64,000 bases of DNA, from assembly GCF_040605455.1 (NCBI RefSeq), contig NZ_JBEXCV010000034.1, positions 1-64,000 on the forward strand. Reading direction: 5' to 3'. The first letter of the stretch is position 1, and the number at the start of each line of letters is the position of its first letter. This stretch comes from Embleya sp040605455 (GTDB taxonomy: Bacteria > Actinomycetota > Actinomycetes > Streptomycetales > Streptomycetaceae). The translations under genes and the position numbers were made by a program. This document shows, piece by piece, positions 25,320 to 34,397 of the stretch. Below the pieces are notes generated by a model. It worked only from the letters and a program-made list of their open reading frames with translations, ran no database searches and was not told where the DNA came from.

Positions 25320-27104
25320 TCACCCGATGAAGGTGATCCGGTCCGCCGCCGGCGGCGCAAGCGGCGCGCTCGCCGAGGAGTGGGCCGCGAAGTAGGCCAA
25401 CAACGCGTCCAGGTCGGACGCGCCGATGCGCTTGTTGGTGCCGGTCTTGAAGGCCGCGAAGCCGTCGCCGCCGCCGGCCAGGAACTCGTTCGCGCTGACC
25501 TTGTAGGTGGCCGCCGGGTCGATCGGCACGCCGTTCAGCTTGACGCTGCCCGACACGATCCTGGCCGCGCCGGTCTGCGACCGGTCCACCGTGTAGGTCA
25601 GGCCCTTGGAGATCTGCAGCACCTTCGGATTGCCTGCGTTGCCACCCGTGTACTGCTGCGCGAGCAGGTCGAGCACGGCCTGACCCTTGAGGTCCAGGGT
25701 CTGCATCATGTTGGTGAACGGTTGCACCGTGAACGCCTCGCCGTAGGTGACGACGCCGTCCCCTTCGCTGCCGGCCGCCGCGTATTGCAGGTCGGACCGG
25801 ATCCCGCCCGGATTCATGAACGCGATCTGTGCGCCGCCCTTGTCGGCCGGTGCGGTTGCCTCCAGTTGCGCGTCGGCGATCACGTCGCCGAGCGGGGACT
25901 CGGGCGTGGTCGCGCCGCGGCCGCGGATGTCGCCGCTGATGTACCCGATCGAGCGGTTGGAGACCGGAGCCGCGAGCTTCTGCCAGTCGGCGAGCAACTG
26001 CGTCAGGTCCGGGGCCTTCGGGGTGTCCCGGCGAACGACCGTGTTCTGCGCCTTGACCGACGTCCGCACGATGTCGCGGGTGCGCTTGTCGTAGGTGGCG
26101 TCGATCCTGGTGTACATCTTGCCGAACGAGGACGCGCTGGTGACCATCCGCGGCTGCCCGGCCGGGTCCGGGATGTTGCACGAGTACGCCTGGTGCGTGT
26201 GGCCGGTGACGACCATGTCGATCGCCGGGTCCAGGCCCTTGGCGATGTCCACGACCGGGCCGGACAGGCCCAGGTTGCCACCCGCGTTGCAGTCGTAGTT
26301 GTACGCGTTGCTCGTGGGCAGGCCACCCTCGTGCAGCAGCACCACGATCGACTCGACGCCGATCAGGCGCAGCCACGGCACGATGCTGTTGGCGGTCTTG
26401 ATCTCGTCCTTGAACTTCAGGCCCTTGACGCCCTCGGCCGTGACGATGTCCGGCGTGCCCTCCAGCGTCATACCGATGAAGCCGACCCGCGCGCCGCCCA
26501 CGTTCTTGACGGTCACCGGGGCCAGGATCGGCAGCCCGGTGCGCTCGTCGAGCACGTTCGCGGCGAGGTACTGGAAGTCGGCGCCCTTGAACGTGCGTCC
26601 GGGTGTGTAGCACCCCTCGGTCGGGTGACAGCCGCCCCACTGCATGCGCTGCAGTTCCTTCTTGCCCTCGTCGAACTCGTGGTTGCCCACCGAGGTGACG
26701 TCCAGGCCGACCTTGTTCAGCGCCTCGATCGTCGGCTCGTCGTGGAACAGCCCCGACAGGAGCGGGCTCGCGCCGATCATGTCGCCGGCCGCGATGGTCA
26801 GCGAGTTGGGGTTCTTCGCCCGCTCCGCGCGCAGTTGGGTCGCGAGGTGCTCGATGCCGCCGGCCGGGATCACGACGGGCTTGCCGTCGGGACCGAGCTC
26901 GGTGACGGTGCCGGCGGAACCCTGCGGTTCCTCCAGGTTGCCGTGCAGGTCGTTGAGCGCGAGGAATTCGAGGTCCGTCGTGCCGGAGGGCCGACCGTGA
27001 CCGGCGCGGGCGTCGGCCATGGCCGGGCCGCTCATCGCGAGCAGGCTCGCGGCGACCAGGCCGGTGAGGGCGAGGCGACCGCGGCGTCGTCTGTTCCCGA
27101 GCAT
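25320..27104 (-). CDS. Secreted 5'-nucleotidase / UshA-type metallophosphoesterase
   Basis: 594 residues. A signal peptide (about 1-31, cleavage near M-A-D-A-R-A) precedes a calcineurin-like metallophosphoesterase domain with N-D-L-H-G, G-N-H-E-F-D and G-H-T-H-Q motifs that bind two metals. A C-terminal 5'-nucleotidase substrate domain with N-P-G-G-I-R and A-G-G-D-G-F segments follows. It probably releases phosphate and nucleosides from extracellular nucleotides. ATG at 27104 with GAAGGGA upstream. Possible phosphate control; no PHO box was verified. Confidence 0.92.
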   Translation of the reverse strand: MLGNRRRRGRLALTGLVAASLLAMSGPAMADARAGHGRPSGTTDLEFLALNDLHGNLEEPQGSAGTVTELGPDGKPVVIPAGGIEHLATQLRAERAKNPNSLTIAAGDMIGASPLLSGLFHDEPTIEALNKVGLDVTSVGNHEFDEGKKELQRMQWGGCHPTEGCYTPGRTFKGADFQYLAANVLDERTGLPILAPVTVKNVGGARVGFIGMTLEGTPDIVTAEGVKGLKFKDEIKTANSIVPWLRLIGVESIVVLLHEGGLPTSNAYNYDCNAGGNLGLSGPVVDIAKGLDPAIDMVVTGHTHQAYSCNIPDPAGQPRMVTSASSFGKMYTRIDATYDKRTRDIVRTSVKAQNTVVRRDTPKAPDLTQLLADWQKLAAPVSNRSIGYISGDIRGRGATTPESPLGDVIADAQLEATAPADKGGAQIAFMNPGGIRSDLQYAAAGSEGDGVVTYGEAFTVQPFTNMMQTLDLKGQAVLDLLAQQYTGGNAGNPKVLQISKGLTYTVDRSQTGAARIVSGSVKLNGVPIDPAATYKVSANEFLAGGGDGFAAFKTGTNKRIGASDLDALLAYFAAHSSASAPLAPPAADRITFIG

Positions 27105-27347
27105 GGGATCCCTTCGGATGGCGCGCTCAGTGGTGACGCGCGTAGAAGTGGGGACTGAAGGTGTCTCGCAGCCAGAGATTAGGGGCAGTTCCCCGACCGG
27201 CACGAGACCTCACACGAAACCGATGCGTGAAACCGCTGTGAACTTATGTGGCCGCTACCGGGGACAGGGCATGATCAACCACCGTTTCCCACCCCCGAGG
27301 GCTGGGCAGCCGTACGGCGTGGCACCTAAAAGGGAGGGATGTCCGCG

Positions 27348-28160
27348 ATGCGCGTGGAATTCGCGACAGAACCGGGTCATCCGGGCAAGCCGAACGAGGA
27401 TTTCATCGTCGCGGGACCGGCGACGATGGTGCTGCTCGACGGGGTGACGTCCGGTTCGGACAACGGCTGCAAGCACGGGATCCCGTGGTTCGTCGAGCGG
27501 CTGGGCACCGCACTGTTCACGCACAGCGGCGGACGGCCGGACCGGTCCCTGGCCGAGTGCCTGCACGACGCGATCGAGGACACCTCGGCGCTGCACGTGG
27601 ACGGTTGCGACCTGGGCCGGCCGGATGCGCCCGCCGCGACGGCGGTGGTGGTGCGGGTGGTCGAGGATCGATTGGAATACCTCGTTTTGTCCGACTCGAC
27701 GCTGCTGATCGAGCGCGACGAGGATCTGACGGTGGTCACCGACGATCGCCTGGACGTGATCGGGGTGGCGGCCCGGCGACGCCGGGACGCGCATCCCGTC
27801 GGCACCCCGGCCTACCTGACGGCGCATCAGGAGTACGAGAACACCCTGCGCGCGGCCCGGAACGTGGCGGGCGGCTACTGGGTGGCGGCGGCCGATCCCG
27901 CAGCGGCCGGCGAGGCGCTCACGGGAGGTCTGGCGCTGGGCGAGGTACACGCGCTCGCCGCGCTGAGCGACGGGGCCAGTCGGCTGGTCGACCGGTACGG
28001 ACTGAGCGACTGGGACCGGCTGATGACCACGCTGCGACACTTCGGGCCGGCTGAGTTGTTGGCCCGAGTGCGGGCCGCGGAGACCTCCGACGCGGACGGG
28101 TCCAGGTGGCCGCGCGCAAAGATCTGCGACGACGCGACCGCCGTCTGGGCGCTGGTGTAG
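27348..28160 (+). CDS. PP2C-like protein phosphatase
   Basis: 270 residues. Shows the PP2C order of metal-binding motifs: K-P-N-E-D-F near residue 17, L-L-D-G-V-T near 31, A-L-S-D-G-A-S near 205, and I-C-D-D-A-T-A-V near the C-terminus. It is shorter than SpoIIE-type proteins and has no sensor domain. The ATG at 27348 has GGGAGGG 9 nt upstream; the ATG at 27339 overlaps that site. Substrate unknown. Confidence 0.75.
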   Translation: MRVEFATEPGHPGKPNEDFIVAGPATMVLLDGVTSGSDNGCKHGIPWFVERLGTALFTHSGGRPDRSLAECLHDAIEDTSALHVDGCDLGRPDAPAATAVVVRVVEDRLEYLVLSDSTLLIERDEDLTVVTDDRLDVIGVAARRRRDAHPVGTPAYLTAHQEYENTLRAARNVAGGYWVAAADPAAAGEALTGGLALGEVHALAALSDGASRLVDRYGLSDWDRLMTTLRHFGPAELLARVRAAETSDADGSRWPRAKICDDATAVWALV

Positions 28161-28288
28161 GTCTGCCGCACGGGACGCCGGCTCCACCGAAGCCGCTCCG
28201 CGATGGGCCCGCTCCGCCGAAGTCCCGCCGCGATGGGCCGGCTTCGCGCAAGACCCGCCGCGCGGGACACCTGCTCCCCCGGGGCCCA

Positions 28289-28328
28289 CGAACGCCGGCC
28301 GGGCCCCCGACGACCCGACCGGCGTTCG
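28289..28328. terminator. Bidirectional terminator with dispersed-repeat sequence
   Basis: CGAACGCCGG (28289-28298) pairs with CCGGCGTTCG (28319-28328) between two convergent genes. The arm belongs to the CGAACGCCGG repeat family also seen at 48694 and 62338. Confidence 0.75.
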
Positions 28329-28342
28329 ACCCGCCCACCGAG

Positions 28343-28834
28343 CTATTTCGGCAGCACGCTCTCGATCGCGGCAATCAGATTCGGGTCGTGCGGGTCGGTC
28401 TGCGGACGGAACCGGCCGACGATCGCGCCGTCGGCGGAGAGCAGGAACTTCTCGAAGTTCCACTGCACGTCACCCGAGCCGCCCTCGGCGTCGGAGGCCG
28501 CGGTGAGCACGTCGTAGAGCGGGTGCCGGTCCGGGCCGTTGACGTCGATCTTCTCGGTCAGCGGGAACGTCACACCATAGGTGGTGGAGCAGAACTCGAG
28601 GATCTCCTCGGCACTGCCCGGCTCCTGGCCCATGAACTGGTTGCACGGCACGCCCACCACGGTGAAGCCGCGTGCGCCCAACTCCTTCTGCAGTTCCTCG
28701 AGGCCGGTGTACTGCGGGGTCAGGCCGCACTTGGACGCGACGTTGACGACCAGTGCGACCTTGCCCTCGGTGACGCCGCCCAGGGTCGTGCTCTCCCCCG
28801 CCAGCGTGGCGATGGGGGTATCGAGAATGCCCAT
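28343..28834 (-). CDS. Glutathione peroxidase-family thiol peroxidase
   Basis: 163 residues. The peroxidatic-Cys motif N-V-A-S-K-C-G-L-T-P-Q-Y is at about 31-42, with G-V-P-C-N-Q-F and W-N-F-E-K-F completing the Cys/Gln/Trp/Asn site. Because actinomycetes lack glutathione, the enzyme probably uses thioredoxin or mycoredoxin to reduce peroxides. The ATG at 28834 follows GGAAGGACA. Single-gene unit ending at the shared terminator. Confidence 0.93.
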   Translation of the reverse strand: MGILDTPIATLAGESTTLGGVTEGKVALVVNVASKCGLTPQYTGLEELQKELGARGFTVVGVPCNQFMGQEPGSAEEILEFCSTTYGVTFPLTEKIDVNGPDRHPLYDVLTAASDAEGGSGDVQWNFEKFLLSADGAIVGRFRPQTDPHDPNLIAAIESVLPK

Positions 28835-28963
28835 GATCGTTGTCCTTCCTGCGTGGTGCCGCTCGCAGCGACGCGATCCGATGACGTGAAGCGCTTCGAG
28901 ACGGCGCGAGTAAGACCTGAAGACTCGACGCTATCGAGCACAGCCGTAGGCTGCCCGACCCGG

Positions 28964-29878
28964 TCAGGCCGAATCACCGCGCCGGGCGGCGTGGACATCC
29001 GCCAGCCCCGCACGCCACCCCACCGCACACGGCCCGGTGATCGCCGCGCGCCTGGCGGTGTCCTGCACCTGTCCGCGCAGCGTGCCCGGCTGCTCACGGA
29101 CCACCACCTCGGCGGGCAGCCCGCTCAGGTCGGCCATGTGCGCCGCCCACTCCTGCACGCTCACCGGCTCGTCGCCACCCCAGTTGACCACCGTCGCGGG
29201 AGTGGACGCCGCGTCCAGCAGGGCCGCCGTCTGGCTGTTGATGTCGTCCTGGTGGATCGGGCTGTACATACACGGATCCCAACGGGTGACGATCGGCTGC
29301 CCGGCCAGCACGGCGTCCAGGTGCATGGTCGGCAGGCCGCCGCGGGGGCCGTAGGAGGCATTCATCCGGGCGATCACCACCGGGAGGTCGAAGGCGCGGG
29401 CACAGTAGCGCGACACGGCTTCCTCGGCGGTCTTGGAGACCGAGTAGGTCGGTGCGTGCGAGACGTTTGCGTCGCCGAGCGGGTCGCTCTCGTGGAAGAC
29501 GTGCATCGGGTCCGGGTGCGGCTTGAGCACCGACGCCGTGGACATCACCAGCGCCGCCTTGGCCCGGCGACAGTGCTGGAGCAACAGCCCTGTGCCCTCC
29601 GCGTTGACCCGCAGCGCCTCGTCGTAGTCGAGGCCGGGGCCCTGGAAGGTGGCCAGGTGCAGGACGTAGGTGAAGTCCTCGGGCAGGTCGTCGAACGTGC
29701 CCGCCCCGAGGTCGACGGCGCGTGTGGTCACGCCCAGCGCGTCCACCCGCTTGCGGTCCTCGGCGTTCGAGAAGCGGGCGATGCCCCACACTTCGTTGTC
29801 CCGGGCCAGGTACTCGGTCAGCGGGTAGGCGATCTGGCCCGCGGGACCGGTGATCAGGATCTTCTCGCCGGACAGCAT
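28964..29878 (-). CDS. NAD-dependent epimerase/dehydratase (extended SDR)
   Basis: 304 residues. Rossmann start K-I-L-I-T-G-P-A-G-Q-I-A (G-x2-G-x2-A variant of the usual GxxGxxG), and the catalytic Y-S-V-S-K (Y-x3-K) near residue 140 preceded by M-S-T-A-S. A nucleotide-sugar or other small carbonyl substrate is likely; not determinable here. GAGGAG lies 6-7 nt upstream of the ATG at 29878. The upstream region holds a palindrome and spaced direct repeats suggesting dedicated control. Confidence 0.88.
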   Translation of the reverse strand: MLSGEKILITGPAGQIAYPLTEYLARDNEVWGIARFSNAEDRKRVDALGVTTRAVDLGAGTFDDLPEDFTYVLHLATFQGPGLDYDEALRVNAEGTGLLLQHCRRAKAALVMSTASVLKPHPDPMHVFHESDPLGDANVSHAPTYSVSKTAEEAVSRYCARAFDLPVVIARMNASYGPRGGLPTMHLDAVLAGQPIVTRWDPCMYSPIHQDDINSQTAALLDAASTPATVVNWGGDEPVSVQEWAAHMADLSGLPAEVVVREQPGTLRGQVQDTARRAAITGPCAVGWRAGLADVHAARRGDSA

Positions 29879-29903
29879 GCGGCTCCTCGGAGGGCTCGGG
29901 TAC

Positions 29904-29980
29904 GCGATCCGTACGGGATCCGGCTGCGATCCGTACGCGATGTACGACGTCGAGATCGACGGTACATCTGACGTACCGTC
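29904..29980. promoter_or_regulatory. Operator-like repeats upstream of the epimerase gene
   Basis: GCGATCCGTACG occurs at 29904-29915 and 29926-29937, 22 bp apart (two helical turns). Further upstream, GACGGTAC (29958-29965) and GTACCGTC (29973-29980) form a palindrome with a 7-bp AT-rich centre. The arrangement suggests a regulator site, protein unknown. Confidence 0.5.
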
Positions 29981-30136
29981 ATATCCGAGACGGTGCGGGG
30001 AGACCAGGGCGTCCGCACGTGTCGCCGGACACCCCGATGGCGCCCTCCGCACGGGGGTGGCGGAGAGCGCCGGGGGTATCGAGGATGGGCCTGCGTGCCT
30101 CGACGGCTTGCCTCGACGCGTCGTCGAGGCACGAAC

Positions 30137-30508
30137 TCAGACCTCGATCTCCTCCTCGACACGCTTGAGGCTGTGTCGGGCCAGCGCGAGGTTGGCGCGG
30201 TCCTTCATCAGCACGAGATACAGGAACAGGCCCTTGCCGGCCCGTCCGGTCAGCGGCCGGATCAGGTGGTATTGCTTGCCGAGCGTGATCAGGATGTCCT
30301 CGATCTGATCGCTGATGTGCAACATCTCCATCGTGCGCATCTTGGCGCGCATCACGTCGGTGTTTCCGGCGGCCGCCACGTTCAGGTCGAGTTCCTTGCT
30401 GCCGCCGAGAATTCCCAGCGCCATTCCGCTGGTGTAGTCGACCAGGGCCACACCCACGGCGCCCTCGATCGTCATTGCTTCCTTGAGGGCCGTTTCCATA
30501 TTGGCCAT
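30137..30508 (-). CDS. Roadblock/LC7-like protein
   Basis: 123 residues from an ATG with GGAGG 6-7 nt upstream. The sequence A-M-T-I-E-G-A-V-G-V-A-L-V-D-Y-T-S-G-M-A and the conserved E-D-I-L-I-T-L-G-K-Q-Y-H-L-I-R-P-L identify a small roadblock-fold protein of the kind streptomycetes encode near conservons or alone. The frame stays open upstream and the 58 residues before this ATG are acidic and Pro/Glu-rich (GTG at 30682), so a longer form is possible. Confidence 0.75.
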   Translation of the reverse strand: MANMETALKEAMTIEGAVGVALVDYTSGMALGILGGSKELDLNVAAAGNTDVMRAKMRTMEMLHISDQIEDILITLGKQYHLIRPLTGRAGKGLFLYLVLMKDRANLALARHSLKRVEEEIEV

Positions 30509-31301
30509 GATTGCCTCCGGGGCGATCGGCGGTGCGGCTTTGCGGTGGACTCCGACAGGCTCGTCCTCGGGCGGTACGACACCCGGGGTCGGCGCGGCGA
30601 CCGGGACCACCTCGGTCGGTTCGGTGTCGCCGGCCGGAAGGGGATCGGCCTCGATTGCTTCGATGACATCCGCCTCGGTCACAGCACCCCGCTCGGTGTC
30701 GGACCCGGCCGGCGGGTCGCCTGATCTGCGTCGGGACGGCCTCGACCGCCTCGGGGGTAGTGCCATCTCCGACCGGCTCCTCGCCATCGGGCTCCGCGAC
30801 GTCGCACCCGGCGCGAGCGACCCTCGCCTGCCCGAATCCGCCCGGACCCGGTCCGTCCTGGCCCGGGACACCGCGGGATCGGCCCGGCCGAACCCGGGCG
30901 CCGCGGGCGCCCGTGCGCCGATACCGACGACCTCGGTCGAATTCACGCCCCCGCCGCTCAACTCACGCGCCCCTTCCCCTTTGTATGCGCCCGTCTTTTT
31001 GCACATCACCCGCAACCATGCGCGTCGCCCATGACTTGGCGCATCGCTGTGCGGGTCCGGTAATTCGAGTTCGACTGCTTCGAACTCGACCTCCCGGACT
31101 CGCTGAACGGCAGCGTAGAAGCAGCCCGAAGCGGATCGCGGGCAATATTCGCTTAATTTCCGGAAACCCGACCCGGACCGCGATGGGGCGCTAAAATCCA
31201 CGGCTTCGTGCGAACGCACGTCCGCCCGGGGCTGTCCTCGGATGTGACTCGCCGGTAGCGTCGGCCGAGATCCCGCGCGACCCGAGTCCGAGGAGATGGA
31301 C
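30509..31301. other. Gene-poor interval before the aldolase gene
   Basis: About 790 bp. The first 170 bp may encode an N-terminal extension of the roadblock protein. The remainder shows only Arg/Pro-rich open frames, a local drop in GC around 30980-31010, and the aldolase promoter near 31200. No further gene is supported. Confidence 0.4.
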
Positions 31302-32156
31302 ATGTCCGGCACCGATGCGCAGCAAGCCCAGGACGTGCAGGCTCAGCAGCCGACCCCGCCGCGGCCGGTGTCGCCGGCGGACCTGAGCTTCGCGCTGCCG
31401 CCCACGTTCGAGACCGTCGAACAGGAGCGCCGGCACCGCAAGGAACGATTGACCGCCGCGCTGCGGCTGTTCGGCCGATTCGGCTTCGAGGAGGGCGTGG
31501 CCGGGCACATCACCGCACGCGACCCGGAGCTCACCGACCACTTCTGGGTCAACCCGTTCGGGATGTCGTTCAAGCACATCACCGTGGACGATCTGATCCT
31601 GGTCAACCACGAGGGACAGGTTGTCGAGGGCCGCTTCCACGTGAACCAGGCCGCGTTCGCGATCCACTCGCAGATCCACGCGGCCCGCCCGGACGTGGTC
31701 GCCGCGGCGCACAGCCACTCAGTGCACGGGCGCGCGATCTCCGCGCTCGGCATCAGGCTCGAACCGATAACCCAGGACGTGTGCCCCTTCTACGAGGACC
31801 ACGAGCTGTTCGACGACTACGCGGGCGTCGTGCTCGACGCCGAGGAGGGCCGCCGGATCGCCAAGAGGCTCGGCCCGCGCAAGGCGCTGATCCTGCGCAA
31901 CCACGGCCTGCTCACAGTCGGGCAGTCGGTCGACGCCGCGGCCTGGTGGTTCATCACCATGGAGCGCTCCTGCCAGGTACAACTGCTCGCCCAGGCGGCC
32001 GGCGAACTCAAGCCGATCTCGCCGGAGAACGCGCGGCTGACCCGGGAACAACTGGGCAACGACACGGTCGCCTGGATCAACTACAAGCCGCTGTACGACG
32101 TGATCAGCCGCTCCGAGCCGGACCTGTTCGGGGCGGACGGTCCGATGACGATCTGA
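31302..32156 (+). CDS. Class II aldolase/adducin-family protein
   Basis: 284 residues. A 25-residue Gln/Pro-rich leader precedes the zinc-aldolase fold: G-H-I-T-A-R-D near 65, the metal ligands A-A-A-H-S-H-S-V-H-G near 150, and I-L-R-N-H-G-L near 195. Family members are L-fuculose- or ribulose-phosphate aldolase relatives; in streptomycetes this longer version is common and of uncertain substrate. The ATG at 31302 has AGGAG 6 nt upstream; the ATG at 31296 is too close to it. Confidence 0.88.
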   Translation: MSGTDAQQAQDVQAQQPTPPRPVSPADLSFALPPTFETVEQERRHRKERLTAALRLFGRFGFEEGVAGHITARDPELTDHFWVNPFGMSFKHITVDDLILVNHEGQVVEGRFHVNQAAFAIHSQIHAARPDVVAAAHSHSVHGRAISALGIRLEPITQDVCPFYEDHELFDDYAGVVLDAEEGRRIAKRLGPRKALILRNHGLLTVGQSVDAAAWWFITMERSCQVQLLAQAAGELKPISPENARLTREQLGNDTVAWINYKPLYDVISRSEPDLFGADGPMTI

Positions 32157-32358
32157 TCACCCGGTATCGGGCGCGGCGCCGGGCCTCCGGGCATCAGGGC
32201 CACCGGGCCACCGGCGCATGCTCTTCGATCCATTCCGGTGACCGCTCGATCACCCGCCCGGTGCCCGGTCGGCCCTCATGTCCCTCGACCGGGCGCAATC
32301 TCGGCGATATCCGGCCGCGCCGGGAGTCAACCCGCCCGCTTGCGGAAAGTACAAGGAC

Positions 32359-32904
32359 ATGTACGAACGCAGCCTTCCGCAGCACTTCGCGCGCTCGGCG
32401 CGGCCCGCCCGGTCGGGTGCCCGGTTGTGGCTGCCCGATGTCGAGAGCCCGCTCGACTCCTCGGTGCCGTGGCGCCGAATCGGCCAGTTCCTGGTGGACG
32501 TGGTGGCCTCCGCACTGTTGCTCGGGACCGCGATGTTCCTGTTCGTCCTGCTGCCCACCCACCCCGACGGTTCGATCCGCAGCGGTCCGTTGACCGCGAC
32601 GATCACCGCCGGCGTGGTCGTCGTCGCGGTCGCGATCCTGCTCTGGTACTGGGTGCTGCGACCCGCAGAGCACGACGGGCGCACGTGGGGCATGCAGGTG
32701 TTCGGCATCCGCGTCGTGGACGTGTCCGGCGGGCGAGCGGGCCGGCGCCAACTGGGGATCCGCTGGCTGCTGTTGGCCGTCGACACGTTCGCACTCGGCG
32801 CGATCGGGCTGACCGCGATGCTCACCGACGGGCGCCGCCGGCGGGTCGGCGACCGGGCGGCGGGCACCCTGGTGGTCCGCGGTCGCGGCCCCGGCCTGGA
32901 CTGA
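32359..32904 (+). CDS. RDD-family membrane protein
   Basis: 181 residues, with three hydrophobic helices. The first carries the W-R-R-I-G-Q-F-L-V-D signature in place of strict R-D-D, and R-R-R-V-G-D-R-A-A-G-T is at the end, typical of RDD proteins. Role unknown; some relatives act as ion transporters. The ATG at 32359 has AAGGA close upstream; a longer frame from 32278 lacks a good site. Confidence 0.8.
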   Translation: MYERSLPQHFARSARPARSGARLWLPDVESPLDSSVPWRRIGQFLVDVVASALLLGTAMFLFVLLPTHPDGSIRSGPLTATITAGVVVVAVAILLWYWVLRPAEHDGRTWGMQVFGIRVVDVSGGRAGRRQLGIRWLLLAVDTFALGAIGLTAMLTDGRRRRVGDRAAGTLVVRGRGPGLD

Positions 32905-33080
32905 GTCCGCCGCGAAGCACTCGTGCTCGCCTTCGAGCACCTCGGTCGCCTTCCCGCGGCCCGCGCCGGCGCGTCGACCGCGTTCCGGAATGCGGCTATT
33001 GCTCGGCCGCTCCGCCCGCATTGTGGTCTTGCGCACGGTTTGCAAAAGCCACCTTGTCGCCATGTCCATCCGACCACTAG

Positions 33081-33282
33081 TGTCGGCTCGCCGTGGTGTT
33101 CGGGAAGCCGGTTCGATGCCGGCGCGGCCCTCGCCACTGTGATCGGGAAGTTCTCCTCCATCCCCGCGGAAACGTTGATTCGTCGCCTCGGGGAAGCCAC
33201 TGGGACCGCTTGCGCGGCCCCGGGAAGGCGGAGACGTGAACGTACGACCCGTCAGCCAGGAGACCGGCCACGGCGATCGTCC
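33081..33282 (+). ncRNA. Cobalamin (B12) riboswitch
   Basis: Contains the B12-box order of conserved segments: GGGAAGCCGGTTCGATGCCGGC (33102 on), GCGGCCCTCGCCACTGTG, GGGAAGCCACTGG, GGAAGGCGG and the B12 box GCCAGGAGACCGGCC (33255-33269). It lies 30-230 nt upstream of cbiM. In actinomycetes such riboswitches lower expression of cobalt uptake or B12 genes when adenosylcobalamin is plentiful. Confidence 0.93.
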
Positions 33283-33314
33283 GTCCACGAGGTGTTGGAG
33301 AGGGACCCTTCCTC

Positions 33315-34028
33315 ATGCATATCGCCGAGGGCTATCTGCCCTGGGAACACGCCGCCGCCTGGGGCGTCGCGTCGGCCCCGTTCGTCGTCCACGGCGCCCG
33401 CGCGCTCACCCGCGAGGTGCGCGACCGCCCCGAGAACACCCTTTTGCTGGGCGCCTCCGGTGCGTTCTCGTTCGTCCTGTCCGCGCTGAAGATCCCTTCC
33501 GTCACCGGGAGTTGCTCGCATCCCACCGGCACCGGGCTGGGCGCCATCCTGTTCCGACCACCCATCATGGCCGTGCTGGGCACGATCACCCTGCTCTTCC
33601 AGGCGCTGCTGCTGGCACACGGAGGGTTGACCACGCTCGGCGCGAACGCGTTCTCGATGGCGATCGTCGGCCCGTGGGCCGGCTACGGCACGTATCGGTT
33701 GGCCCGCTCGCTGCTCGATCGACGCGGCGGCACGATGCCGCTGGACATCGCGGTGTTCCTGGGCGCGTTCGTCGCGGACCTGAGCACGTACTGCGTCACC
33801 AGCGTGCAGTTGGCCCTCGCCTTCCCCGACCCCGACAGCGGATTTCCCGGTGCCCTGGCCAAGTTCGGCGGCATCTTCTCGCTCACCCAGATCCCGCTGG
33901 CGATCAGTGAGGGTCTGCTGACCGTCCTGGTCGTGCGCTTGCTGCGGCAGTCCAGTCGAGGCGACCTGATCCGCCTCGGTGTGGTCACGGACGCGCGGGT
34001 CGCGGGCGAGGAGGAGAAGACCAAGTGA
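33315..34028 (+). CDS. cbiM: Cobalt ECF transporter substrate-specific membrane component CbiM
   Basis: 237 residues. The metal-binding N-terminus M-H-I-A-E-G-Y-L (His2) is present, along with S-V-T-G-S-C-S-H-P-T-G-T-G-L-G in the first loop and six or more hydrophobic helices. It binds Co2+ for uptake feeding cobalamin synthesis. First gene of cbiMNQO, directly downstream of a B12 riboswitch. Its stop overlaps the cbiN start (GTGA). Confidence 0.95.
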   Translation: MHIAEGYLPWEHAAAWGVASAPFVVHGARALTREVRDRPENTLLLGASGAFSFVLSALKIPSVTGSCSHPTGTGLGAILFRPPIMAVLGTITLLFQALLLAHGGLTTLGANAFSMAIVGPWAGYGTYRLARSLLDRRGGTMPLDIAVFLGAFVADLSTYCVTSVQLALAFPDPDSGFPGALAKFGGIFSLTQIPLAISEGLLTVLVVRLLRQSSRGDLIRLGVVTDARVAGEEEKTK

Positions 34029-34393
34029 AGCGCTCGACGAAGATCAACCTGCTGATCGTGCTGGCCGTGGTGCTGCTCGCGGCGCTGCCCGTGGTGTTCG
34101 GGATGGGCGATCACAAGGACGAGCCGTTCGCGGGCTCCGACACCCGGGCCGAGACCGCGATCACCGAGAACGACCCCGACTACGAGCCGTGGTTCAGCCC
34201 GCTGTACGAACCGCCGTCCGGCGAGATCGAGTCCGGGCTGTTCGCGTTGCAGGCCGCCCTGGGCGCGGGCGTGGTCGGATACATGTTCGGCGTCAAGCGC
34301 ACCCGTCGCAGGCTTGCGCCGGAGGCCGCGGACACGCCCGACGAGCCGGCGGGCGCGGCCGACGAGGCACCGGTTTCGGCATCGGGTCGCTGA
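34025..34393 (+). CDS. cbiN: Cobalt ECF transporter small subunit CbiN
   Basis: 122 residues with two membrane helices (about 7-27 and 72-90) and an extracytoplasmic loop containing A-I-T-E-N-D-P-D-Y-E-P-W-F-S-P, the CbiN signature. The C-terminal tail is longer and more acidic than in enteric CbiN. GTG start overlapping the cbiM stop; CbiN is needed with CbiM to bind cobalt. Confidence 0.93.
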   Translation: MKRSTKINLLIVLAVVLLAALPVVFGMGDHKDEPFAGSDTRAETAITENDPDYEPWFSPLYEPPSGEIESGLFALQAALGAGVVGYMFGVKRTRRRLAPEAADTPDEPAGAADEAPVSASGR

Positions 34394-34397
34394 TCCC

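Noticed and set aside
30700..31312. Further 5' extension of the roadblock protein frame
   Set aside because: Beyond about 30682 the translation becomes Arg/Ser/Pro noise and runs back over the aldolase promoter.
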